A stretch of DNA of 64,000 bases, taken from assembly GCA_902593165.1 (NCBI GenBank), contig CACJHI010000004.1, positions 1 to 64,000 on the forward strand, read 5' to 3'. A model generated the notes under the pieces. It saw only the letters and a list, made by a program, of their open reading frames with translations, made no database searches and was not told the origin of the DNA. This stretch comes from an uncultured Bacteroidota bacterium (GTDB taxonomy: Bacteria > Bacteroidota > Bacteroidia > Flavobacteriales > Flavobacteriaceae). The position numbers and the translations under genes are program-made. Shown piece by piece: positions 40,673-49,193 of the stretch (positions within the stretch are counted from its first letter, which is position 1; the number at the start of each line of letters is the position of its first letter).

Positions 40673-42154
40673 ATGAAAAAAACAGCATTAATTCTTTTTT
40701 TAACCCTAAATATATCTTGTGAATCAATTGACAATAAGAATCCAAATATTATCTTATTTTTTGTAGATGATTTAGGATGGACAGATTTATCTTTTATGGG
40801 TTCAAAGTATTATGAAACTCCAAATATTGATAATCTTTCAAAAAGTGGAATGACATTTTATAATGGATATGCTTCAGCAGCAAATTGTACACCTAGTAGG
40901 GCTACAATGTTTACTGGTAAATATTCAACTAGTCATGGTATATATACAGTTGCTGATAATAAAGATCTAGTTGGCTCAGAAAGAGGAAATGACAAAACTC
41001 GAAAATTGATACCCATTAAAAATAAAAGAAATCTTGATTTAGAATTTTTTTTAATTCCTGAAATGTTAAAAGATAAAGGGTACTTAAATGCTCATTTTGG
41101 TAAATGGCATCTTGGTAATGAGGGATTTCATCCTGAAGATCAAGGTTTTGATTTTAATTTTGGTGGCAATCAAACTGGAGGTCCTAAAGGAGGGTATTTT
41201 TCTCCATATAAAAATCCAAATATTTCAGATGGACCAAAAGGGGAGTATCTCACTGACAGAATTGGAGATGAAGTTGTAAATTTTATAGATAATAATCAAA
41301 ATGAAACCTTTTTTGCATATGTGCCATTTTATTCTGTCCATACTCCGATTCAATCAAAAAAAGACCTTCAAAAAAAATATTTATTAAAAGATGGAAATGA
41401 AAATCATAATCGAGCAGATTATGCAGGTATGATTCAGTCAGTTGATGAAAATATTGGAAAAATTATAAATGAAATTGAGAAACTAGGTTTATCCGAAAAT
41501 ACTCTTTTTATTTTCACCTCTGATAACGGTGGTATTAGAGCTATATCTAGCCAATCACCACTTAGAGCTGGAAAAGGATCATACTATGAAGGAGGTATAA
41601 AAGTACCCTTAATTTTTTCATGGAGAGGGAAAATAAAAGAGGGAAGTAAATCTTATGAAAGAGTAAGCAATCTTGATTTTTTTCCTACAATTCAAAAGAT
41701 TGTAGGCTATAAAAACAACGATCTAAAACTAGATGGAGTAGATTTAAATCCAATTTTTGAAGGTAGAAATATTGAAAAAAGAGCTTTGTTTTACCATTTC
41801 CCTATTTACCTTCAGGCATATAATGTTCAAGAGGATAATGGAACAGATCCTTTGTTTAGAACAAGACCTGGTTCGGTTATAATTAAAGACAATTGGAAGC
41901 TGCATCACTATTTTGAAAATAATAAAAAAGAACTTTACAATATTGAAAATGATATATCAGAATCATATGATTTAAGTAAAGTAAATGTCCAAAAGACAAA
42001 AGAACTTTTTAACATCTTAAATTTATGGAGAGAGACAAATAATGCTCCAATACCGTTTGAAAAAAACATTAAGTATGATCAAAAGTTTGTTGATAGTATT
42101 AATTTACTTATAATTGATGGAAAGCTATCAGGTAGAATAAACACTAATTGGTAA
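40673..42154 (+). CDS. Sulfatase 8, putative lipoprotein
   Basis: Lipobox-like LNISC; NIILFFVDDLGWTDLSFMGSKYYETPNID; AANCTPSRATMFTGK; GKWHLG. Confidence 0.92.
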   Translation: MKKTALILFLTLNISCESIDNKNPNIILFFVDDLGWTDLSFMGSKYYETPNIDNLSKSGMTFYNGYASAANCTPSRATMFTGKYSTSHGIYTVADNKDLVGSERGNDKTRKLIPIKNKRNLDLEFFLIPEMLKDKGYLNAHFGKWHLGNEGFHPEDQGFDFNFGGNQTGGPKGGYFSPYKNPNISDGPKGEYLTDRIGDEVVNFIDNNQNETFFAYVPFYSVHTPIQSKKDLQKKYLLKDGNENHNRADYAGMIQSVDENIGKIINEIEKLGLSENTLFIFTSDNGGIRAISSQSPLRAGKGSYYEGGIKVPLIFSWRGKIKEGSKSYERVSNLDFFPTIQKIVGYKNNDLKLDGVDLNPIFEGRNIEKRALFYHFPIYLQAYNVQEDNGTDPLFRTRPGSVIIKDNWKLHHYFENNKKELYNIENDISESYDLSKVNVQKTKELFNILNLWRETNNAPIPFEKNIKYDQKFVDSINLLIIDGKLSGRINTNW

Positions 42155-42166
42155 TTAAATATTTTA

Positions 42167-43741
42167 ATGATGAACTTTAATTATGCTAAATCTTTTATTA
42201 TTTCAATTCTCATATTTATTTTAGGATGTGAGTCAAATAAGAATAATTCTAATAATGACCCCAATATTATAATAATTTACACAGATGATTTAGGTTATGG
42301 TGATGTAAGTGCATATCAAAAAGGTACATTAAAAACACCTAATATTGATAAGCTAGCTAATGAAGGGATTAGATTTAATTTTGGATACGCTTCATCTGCA
42401 ACTTGTAGCCCTAGTAGATATGCTCTATTAACTGGTAAATATCCATGGAGAAAAGATGGTTTAAGAGTTATAACTGGTGGGTCTTTAGTAATTGATACTA
42501 CTGAAATGACTATACCTAAACTATTAAAAAGAAAAAATTATCGTACAGGTATTGTAGGAAAGTGGCATCTTGGTTTAGGTTCTGGAGATGGAGTCGCTGG
42601 ATCTGGTATAATTGATTATAATTCTACAATCTCTCCTGGTCCTAATGAAGTAGGTTTTGATTATTCACATATAATGGCTGATACTCAAGATCGTGTTCCA
42701 ACAGTATATATTGAAAATGGAGATGTTGTTAATCTTGACCCTAATGACCCTATAGAAGTAAATTTTTTCCATCAAAAAAAACATGATGATTATGGTTTGC
42801 CAACTGGATTGAAAAATCCTGAGCTTACAACAATGAAATGGCATCATGGTCATAATGGTTCAATTATAAATGGAGTCCCAAGAATTGGATATATGAAAGG
42901 TGGTAATAATGCTCTTTGGAGTGATATTGATATGGCAGATCACTTCCTGCAAAAGGCTAAAGAATATATTAAACGAAATAAAAAAAACCCATTCTTTCTA
43001 TTTTATACCCTTCAACAACCACATGTTCCGAGAACACCTCACCCAAGATTTGAGGGTCTATCAGGAATGGGGCCTAGAGGAGATGTGATTATAGAAGCAG
43101 ATTGGGCAATTGGAGAATTATATAAGACTTTAGAGTCAGAGAATTTATTAGATAATACATTAATAATTTTCTCAAGTGACAATGGACCTGTATTAAATGA
43201 TGGATATTATGACGATGCTGTAGAAAAACTAGGAGATCATACTCCTAAAGGTGGATTAAGAGGTGGAAAATATAGTCTCTTTGAAGCTGGCACAAGAGTT
43301 CCGTTTATTTCATATTGGAAAGGAAAAATAAAGCCGGGAATATCAAATGAAATGATATCACAAATTGATCTTCTAAATTCAATTTCTAAATTAGTCGGAT
43401 TAGATTATAGATCAAAAGATGGAATAGACTTTTTAGATTTGATTTTAAATAATAAAGGTAAGGGTAGGGAAGAGTTGATTCTTGAGGCTTCTACAAGAAC
43501 TGCATACAGAAAGGGAGATTGGGTAATGATTCCACCCTATAAGGGTCAATCAATTGCAAAAAATGTTAATATTGAATTAGGGAACTCATTGGAATTTAAA
43601 TTATATAACTTAAAGGATGATCCTTCACAAAAAAATGATCTTTCAAAGATAGAGGATGAGAAGTTAAAGGAAATGATTAAAGGTTTTGTAAAAATTAGAG
43701 GTAAAGAATTTACTAATATTAAAAACCTAGTTTTAGAGTAA
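42167..43741 (+). CDS. Sulfatase 9 (arylsulfatase-like), putative lipoprotein
   Basis: Lipobox FILGC; NIIIIYTDDLGYGDVSAY; SATCSPSRYALLTGKYPWR; GKWHLGLGSGDG. Confidence 0.93.
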   Translation: MMNFNYAKSFIISILIFILGCESNKNNSNNDPNIIIIYTDDLGYGDVSAYQKGTLKTPNIDKLANEGIRFNFGYASSATCSPSRYALLTGKYPWRKDGLRVITGGSLVIDTTEMTIPKLLKRKNYRTGIVGKWHLGLGSGDGVAGSGIIDYNSTISPGPNEVGFDYSHIMADTQDRVPTVYIENGDVVNLDPNDPIEVNFFHQKKHDDYGLPTGLKNPELTTMKWHHGHNGSIINGVPRIGYMKGGNNALWSDIDMADHFLQKAKEYIKRNKKNPFFLFYTLQQPHVPRTPHPRFEGLSGMGPRGDVIIEADWAIGELYKTLESENLLDNTLIIFSSDNGPVLNDGYYDDAVEKLGDHTPKGGLRGGKYSLFEAGTRVPFISYWKGKIKPGISNEMISQIDLLNSISKLVGLDYRSKDGIDFLDLILNNKGKGREELILEASTRTAYRKGDWVMIPPYKGQSIAKNVNIELGNSLEFKLYNLKDDPSQKNDLSKIEDEKLKEMIKGFVKIRGKEFTNIKNLVLE

Positions 43742-43744
43742 ATT

Positions 43745-43822
43745 ATGTTAAAAAAATTAAATACTTTGAAGAGTAAAATAAATGCAAATAAAGTTTCAAT
43801 AAACCCTAACTTTAAAAACTAA
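43745..43822 (+). CDS. Possible 25-codon small ORF MLKKLNTLKSKINANKVSINPNFKN in the largest gap of the sulfatase operon
   Basis: ATG to TAA read directly; nothing beyond position and reading frame supports it. Confidence 0.2.
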   Translation: MLKKLNTLKSKINANKVSINPNFKN

Positions 43823-43825
43823 ATA

Positions 43826-45445
43826 ATGAAATATTATCCCTTAAAATTATTGTGTATTGCCTTTCTTATTTTAGGATGTAATAGTCATACAGAAACCAAT
43901 ACAAAACCGAATATATTATTTATTATGTCTGATGATCACGCTTATCAGGCAATAAGCGCATATGATGATAGGTTAATTCAAACTCCAAACATCGACAGAA
44001 TTGCAGAAGAAGGAATGTTGTTTACTAATGCCTCGGTTACAAATTCAATATGTGCACCTTCAAGAGCAGTTATATTAACTGGTAAACACAGTCATATTAA
44101 TGGAAAAATAGATAACATTGCAAAATTTGACGATTCTCAAATGACCTTTCCTCAATTATTTAAAAATAATGGATATCAAACAGCTATGTTTGGAAAACTT
44201 CACTTTGGAAATAATCCAAAAGGTATAGATGATTTTCTAATTCTTCCCGGTCAGGGAGACTATATAAATCCTAGATTCTTAGGAAAAGAGAAGGACACAA
44301 TTATTACTGGATATGTAACAGATGTAATCACTGATTTAACATTAGACTGGTTTAAAAATAAAAGAGATGATGATAAGCCTTTCTTGACATTTTATCTTCA
44401 CAAAGCTCCTCATAGGGCATGGTGGCCAAGTCCAGAAAAGTTTGCTGAATTTTATAACAAAAAGTTTCCTGAACCAGAAACTCTTTATGATGACTACTCT
44501 AATAGGGGTACTGCTGCAAAAACTGCTGAGATGAATCTACTTACTCATATGCAATACATGCAAGACAGTAAAGTTCGTCCCTCAGTATTTGAAAAAATGG
44601 AAAATGTAGAGCCAAAAATTGTTTATGCTAGAGGTGATGGAACCTTTTTTGAGCCAAGCTCTAATTCTTTTAATAACCGTTATGGAAGAGCTAATGAGGA
44701 ACAAAAGAAAAAATATGACGTTACTCTAGATAAGATTAGTAAAGATTTTGAAGCTAATTGGCCAAACATGACCAATAAGGAAAAAATGCAATGGAAGTTT
44801 CAACGTTACATGCAAGACTATTTGGCAACCATCTCATCTGTAGATGACAACGTAGGAAGAGTTTTAGACTATCTGGAAGAAACAGGGCTAGATAAAAATA
44901 CTATAGTCGTTTATACTTCAGATCAAGGATTTTACCTGGGTGAACATGGATGGTTTGATAAGAGGTTTATCTATGAAGAGTCTTTCAAAACCCCACTGAT
45001 GATCAAATGGCCTAATCAAATTAAACCTGGAACAACAAATGAGGAAATGGTTCAAAATCTTGACTTTGCCCAAACTTTTTTAGAGGCTGCGATGATTGAA
45101 GCGCCAAAAGATATGCAGGGTGAGAGTCTCATACCATTATTAAAAGGAAATTCAAGTAAATGGAACAGAGAATCAGTTTATTATCATTATTATGAGTATC
45201 CTTCAGTCCATATGGCAAAGAGACACTATGGAATAGTTAACAAAGACTATAAACTCACTCACTTTTATTATGATATTGATGAGTGGGAATTATATGATCG
45301 TAAAAATGATCCTAATGAAATGAATAATGTTTATAATGATCCTAATTATAAGGATGTTGTTAACAATTTAACACAAGAATTAAAAGAACTTAGAATTAAA
45401 TATAAAGACTCGGAGGAATTAGATAAAAGCTTTATATATAATTGA
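43826..45445 (+). CDS. Sulfatase 10 (N-acetylglucosamine-6-sulfatase-like family), putative lipoprotein
   Basis: Lipobox FLILGC; NILFIMSDDHAYQAISAYDDRLIQTPNIDRIAEEG; NSICAPSRAVILTGK; SDQGFYLGEHGWFDKRFIYEES. Confidence 0.93.
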   Translation: MKYYPLKLLCIAFLILGCNSHTETNTKPNILFIMSDDHAYQAISAYDDRLIQTPNIDRIAEEGMLFTNASVTNSICAPSRAVILTGKHSHINGKIDNIAKFDDSQMTFPQLFKNNGYQTAMFGKLHFGNNPKGIDDFLILPGQGDYINPRFLGKEKDTIITGYVTDVITDLTLDWFKNKRDDDKPFLTFYLHKAPHRAWWPSPEKFAEFYNKKFPEPETLYDDYSNRGTAAKTAEMNLLTHMQYMQDSKVRPSVFEKMENVEPKIVYARGDGTFFEPSSNSFNNRYGRANEEQKKKYDVTLDKISKDFEANWPNMTNKEKMQWKFQRYMQDYLATISSVDDNVGRVLDYLEETGLDKNTIVVYTSDQGFYLGEHGWFDKRFIYEESFKTPLMIKWPNQIKPGTTNEEMVQNLDFAQTFLEAAMIEAPKDMQGESLIPLLKGNSSKWNRESVYYHYYEYPSVHMAKRHYGIVNKDYKLTHFYYDIDEWELYDRKNDPNEMNNVYNDPNYKDVVNNLTQELKELRIKYKDSEELDKSFIYN

Positions 45446-45446
45446 T

Positions 45447-46022
45447 ATGAAAAAAATATTCCTAATTTTATTTATTGCTCTAGCTTCATGCTCGTCACCT
45501 AAAGATTATAATATTAAGACTGTTTCAGTTAAGGAATTCAGAGACTTTATTAATGAAACTGGTTATATAACTAGTGCAGAAGTGTATGGTTGGTCCTTTG
45601 TTCAAGAAAATGTTTATGATTATAAGGTTGTCAATGGCGCAAATTGGATGAAACCAGATGGTATCAATGTCTCAATTGATAGTCTACCTGTAACACAAGT
45701 AAGTTACAAAGATGCAATTGAGTACTGTAAATGGGCAAATGTTCAACTTCCAACATACGAGCAGTATTGGGAATTAGTATCTTCAGATGATAGATTAATC
45801 GTGTCAGATAATATGTATCCAATTTCTTCTGTACAATATGTAAATATTGTTGGAAATGTTTGGGATATTACGGAGCCTGGTAACTCAGATCAAGTAAGAC
45901 TAGCAGGTGGATCTCTATTTTGTTCAATAGATACATGTCATGGAACTCAAGAAGATAGAGAGTTATATGTTGATAAAGAAACTGGTAATATTCATATTGG
46001 ATTTAGTATTTTAACAGAATAA
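45447..46022 (+). CDS. Miniature formylglycine-generating enzyme (SUMF1/FGE-sulfatase domain) homolog, 191 aa, putative lipoprotein
   Basis: Lipobox ALASC; [85 protein letters not shown] (C-x4-C active-site pattern). Confidence 0.85.
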   Translation: [191 protein letters not shown]

Positions 46023-46481
46023 ATGAGATATACACCAAGTAAAATAAATAGATGGATGCTTTTAAAGCTGCCTGCTGCCTGGTTAACAGGCGTAAGACTT
46101 ACTCTAATCAATGAAAATAAATGTGAAGTTAAAGTAAGGTTTAAATGGATTAATCAAAACCCTTATAAGTCTATGTTTTGGGCTGTTCAAGGAATGGCTG
46201 CTGAGTTAACTACTGGTATGCTACTTACAAAATCTATTCAAGACTCTAAAGCTAATATTTCAATGCTTCTTGTAAGTAATAAATCAAGCTTTCATAAAAA
46301 AGCAGTAGGTAAAATAACTTTTACTTGTAATGAAGGTGAAATAGCTAAACAATTAATAAATTCGACTATCAAAAATATTACTTCCAAAGCTTGGTTTAAA
46401 GCAAAGGGATATGATGAAAAAGGAGACTTAGTCTCTGAATTTGATTTTGAATGGTCATGTAAAAAAAGAAAAAATGGATAA
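46023..46481 (+). CDS. DUF4442-family (hotdog-like) protein
   Basis: INRWMLLKLPAAWLTGVRLTLINENKCEVKVRFKWINQNPYKSMFWAVQGMAAELTTGML. Confidence 0.85.
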   Translation: MRYTPSKINRWMLLKLPAAWLTGVRLTLINENKCEVKVRFKWINQNPYKSMFWAVQGMAAELTTGMLLTKSIQDSKANISMLLVSNKSSFHKKAVGKITFTCNEGEIAKQLINSTIKNITSKAWFKAKGYDEKGDLVSEFDFEWSCKKRKNG

Positions 46482-47451
46482 ACACTTTTATAATAAATTA
46501 AATATGCCAATGATTGCAGCGCCTCTATTCTTAATTTCAGGTCCAAAACTTGTAATAGAATGTTGTAAAAAGGGAATAGTTGGAACTTTTCCTGCCCTTA
46601 ATCAAAGGACTTCAGAAGGATTTGAAGAGTGGGTAGTTGAAATTAAGGAAGAGCTTTCAAAATTTGAGAATGAGACAGGTATAAAGCCTGCACCATTTGG
46701 AGTAAACTTAATTGTTCACCCTTCAAACATAAGAGTCAAAGCAGACTTGGATATTTGTGTTAAGCATAAAGTCCCATTAATTATTACGTCATTAGGAGCT
46801 GTCCCTGACATTGTAAATGCAATTCATAGTTATGGTGGATTAGTATACCATGACATTATTAAAAAAAGACATGCGGAAAAGGCAGCTGAAGCAAACGTTG
46901 ACGGATTAGTGCTTGTTACTGCTGGAGCAGGTGGTCATGCTGGATTAAAAAACCCCATGGCTATGATATCATTGATAAAAAGCTTCTTTAATAAAACAAT
47001 TATTCTATCAGGGGCTATATCAAATGGTAGAGATATTGCATCTGCTCTTCAAATGGGTGCAGACATTGCATACATGGGTACTAGGTTTATTAATACTAAA
47101 GAAAGTATGGCTGAAGAAGGCTATAAAGAGATGATTATTAATTCTTCTGCTGAAGATATTGTTTATACAGCTGCAGTATCTGGAGTTCACGCTAATTTCT
47201 TAAGGCCTAGTCTAGAGGCAATGGGAGTGACTGAGGAAGTATGGAATGATTCTAAAAAAATAGATTTTGGAAAAGATATGGCAGAGGCTGAGGCAAAAGC
47301 ATGGAAAACAATTTGGTCAGCAGGACACGGTGTTAGCTCAATAAATGATAATCCAACTTGTAAAGATTTGATAGATAAATTAAAACTTGAATTTATTGAG
47401 TCAATTGAGAGTCAGAATTCTAATCTGAAATATAGTGACAATAATTATTAA
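46474..47451 (+). CDS. Nitronate monooxygenase / 2-nitropropane dioxygenase-like flavoprotein
   Basis: Start set at ATG 46474 (MDKHFYNKL); VLVTAGAGGHAGLKNPMAMI, LSGAISNGRDIASALQMGADIAYMGTRF. Confidence 0.92.
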   Translation: MDKHFYNKLNMPMIAAPLFLISGPKLVIECCKKGIVGTFPALNQRTSEGFEEWVVEIKEELSKFENETGIKPAPFGVNLIVHPSNIRVKADLDICVKHKVPLIITSLGAVPDIVNAIHSYGGLVYHDIIKKRHAEKAAEANVDGLVLVTAGAGGHAGLKNPMAMISLIKSFFNKTIILSGAISNGRDIASALQMGADIAYMGTRFINTKESMAEEGYKEMIINSSAEDIVYTAAVSGVHANFLRPSLEAMGVTEEVWNDSKKIDFGKDMAEAEAKAWKTIWSAGHGVSSINDNPTCKDLIDKLKLEFIESIESQNSNLKYSDNNY

Positions 47452-48137
47452 TTAATTATTGACCTTATTATAGACATACCATAAATTGCGGCTGTCTCTG
47501 ATCTTAACCTGCTATTACCTAGGGTCACCTCTTTTATATCTTGTTCTTTTGCAAGATCAATTTCCCTGTCAGAAAAACCACCCTCAGGACCTATCATAAG
47601 ACAAATATTTGGTTTAGTAAAAAGCTTTTCACTTAATTTATTAGATGTTTTTAGATTTGCCATCAATAGTTGATCTTTATTATTTAATATAAAATCCTCA
47701 AAAGTATTTATCGAATTAATTTTAGGTTTGAAGAACTGGTTAGATTGTTTTAAGGAGCTAATTAAAATTCTTTCTAATCTCTCAGTATTAACTTTCTTTT
47801 TTTCTGAATGTTCACATACTATAGGAGTTATTTGACTAATTCCTAACTCAGTTGCTTTTTCTACAAACCATTCAAATCTTGAAATATTTTTAAGAGGAGA
47901 TAGAGCTATATGAATTGATAAATTAGGCGTTTCAAACTTTTCAATACCTTTAATCTTAACTTTTATTTTTTTTCCTTTTTCAATTATCTCAGCATTACAA
48001 ACACAACCTAATCCATTTGTTATCCTGATATTATCTCCAATATTTTTTCTAAAAGATTTCAATATATGTTTGCTGTCAATCTCATTCATGACTATGAATC
48101 TATCTGTTGCTTTATAATTTGAGTAAAATAGATCCAT
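47448..48137 (-). CDS. rsmE: 16S rRNA (uracil1498-N3)-methyltransferase
   Basis: EWFVEKATELGISQITPIVCEHSEKK, IGPEGGFSDREID, LGNSRLRSETAAIY. Confidence 0.95.
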   Translation of the reverse strand: MDLFYSNYKATDRFIVMNEIDSKHILKSFRKNIGDNIRITNGLGCVCNAEIIEKGKKIKVKIKGIEKFETPNLSIHIALSPLKNISRFEWFVEKATELGISQITPIVCEHSEKKKVNTERLERILISSLKQSNQFFKPKINSINTFEDFILNNKDQLLMANLKTSNKLSEKLFTKPNICLMIGPEGGFSDREIDLAKEQDIKEVTLGNSRLRSETAAIYGMSIIRSIIN

Positions 48138-49156
48138 TAGAAACTTAGTCTTGGAGAAGGGGTTGATTTTAGGTTAGATTCAAGTGATTCTTTATACTTT
48201 AGATAACCTACAATACCAATCATTGCTGCATTATCAGTTGAATATTCTAATTCAGGTATAAAAATTTTTAAATTATTTTTTCTTGAATACTTATTAAGTC
48301 TTTCTTTTAGATAGCTATTAGCTGATACACCACCTCCAAAGACTATTGTATTAAGATTATTATTTCTAGATAGTAGTTCAACTTTAGTCATTAAATTGTC
48401 AATTAAATTCTTTTGGATTGATGCACAAATATCATTAATGTTTTCATTGATAAAGTTGTTGTTTTTAATTTGATTTTTGTGAAGGAAATTTATGAATGCA
48501 GTTTTTGATCCTGAATAGCTTATATCACCACCTTCAACTTTTGGTAGGGGAAATTTAAATTTTTTTTCATCCCCCTCTTTTGCAATTTTATCTATCAATG
48601 GCCCAGCTGGGTATCCAAGTCCTAGTTTCTTTCCACACTTGTCAAATGCTTCTCCAATAGCATCATCCAGAGTTTCCCCTAATATCTCCATTTTAAAATA
48701 ATCCTTTACAAGAATAAACTGAGTATGACCACCTGATATAGTAACTCCTAGAAATGGAAAATGAGGGTGTTCGTTTCCATTATTTATAAAATGCACCAAT
48801 AAATGAGCTTGCATATGGTTAACCTCTATAACAGGTATCTTTAATGATAAACCTAGTGCCTTTGCAAACTCTGTCCCAACAATTAGTGATCCCATTAATC
48901 CTGGTCCGCGAGTAAATGAAATTGCAGAAACTTGGTTCAATGAAATTTTAGCTTCTCTTATAGCAGATTCAACAACTGGGATGATATTTGATAAATGAGC
49001 TCTAGAAGCAAGCTCCGGTACCACACCTCCATAGTCTTTGTGAATATCTTGGTTAGCAATTATGTTAGATAATACTTTATCATTTTTTAAAATTGCTGCG
49101 GAAGTATCATCACATGAGGATTCAATTCCCAGTATGTAGATATCTTTGTTTGACAT
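48137..49156 (-). CDS. tsaD: tRNA N6-adenosine threonylcarbamoyltransferase
   Basis: ILGIESSCDDTSAAIL, VEVNHMQAHLLVHF, VTISGGHTQFILV, VFGGGVSANSYLKERL. Confidence 0.97.
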   Translation of the reverse strand: MSNKDIYILGIESSCDDTSAAILKNDKVLSNIIANQDIHKDYGGVVPELASRAHLSNIIPVVESAIREAKISLNQVSAISFTRGPGLMGSLIVGTEFAKALGLSLKIPVIEVNHMQAHLLVHFINNGNEHPHFPFLGVTISGGHTQFILVKDYFKMEILGETLDDAIGEAFDKCGKKLGLGYPAGPLIDKIAKEGDEKKFKFPLPKVEGGDISYSGSKTAFINFLHKNQIKNNNFINENINDICASIQKNLIDNLMTKVELLSRNNNLNTIVFGGGVSANSYLKERLNKYSRKNNLKIFIPELEYSTDNAAMIGIVGYLKYKESLESNLKSTPSPRLSF

Positions 49157-49172
49157 TACTATCTTTGTAAAA

Positions 49173-49180
49173 CAAATTTA
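49173..49180 (-). promoter_or_regulatory. Candidate -7 element TAAATTTG for tsaD
   Basis: Matches TAnnTTTG on the minus strand, 16 nt upstream of the tsaD ATG. Confidence 0.5.
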
Positions 49181-49193
49181 AACAAGAAATATC

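Noticed and set aside
31823-45445. Recent tandem duplication of one sulfatase
   Set aside because: The nine proteins share only family-level motifs and differ widely in sequence, length (467-539 aa) and active-site motif, so recent local duplication is unlikely.
23546-46023. tRNA-associated integrative element (att site at tRNA-Arg)
   Set aside because: No integrase, no mobilisation genes, and no copy of the tRNA 3' end seen at the far end; only the tRNA adjacency remains.
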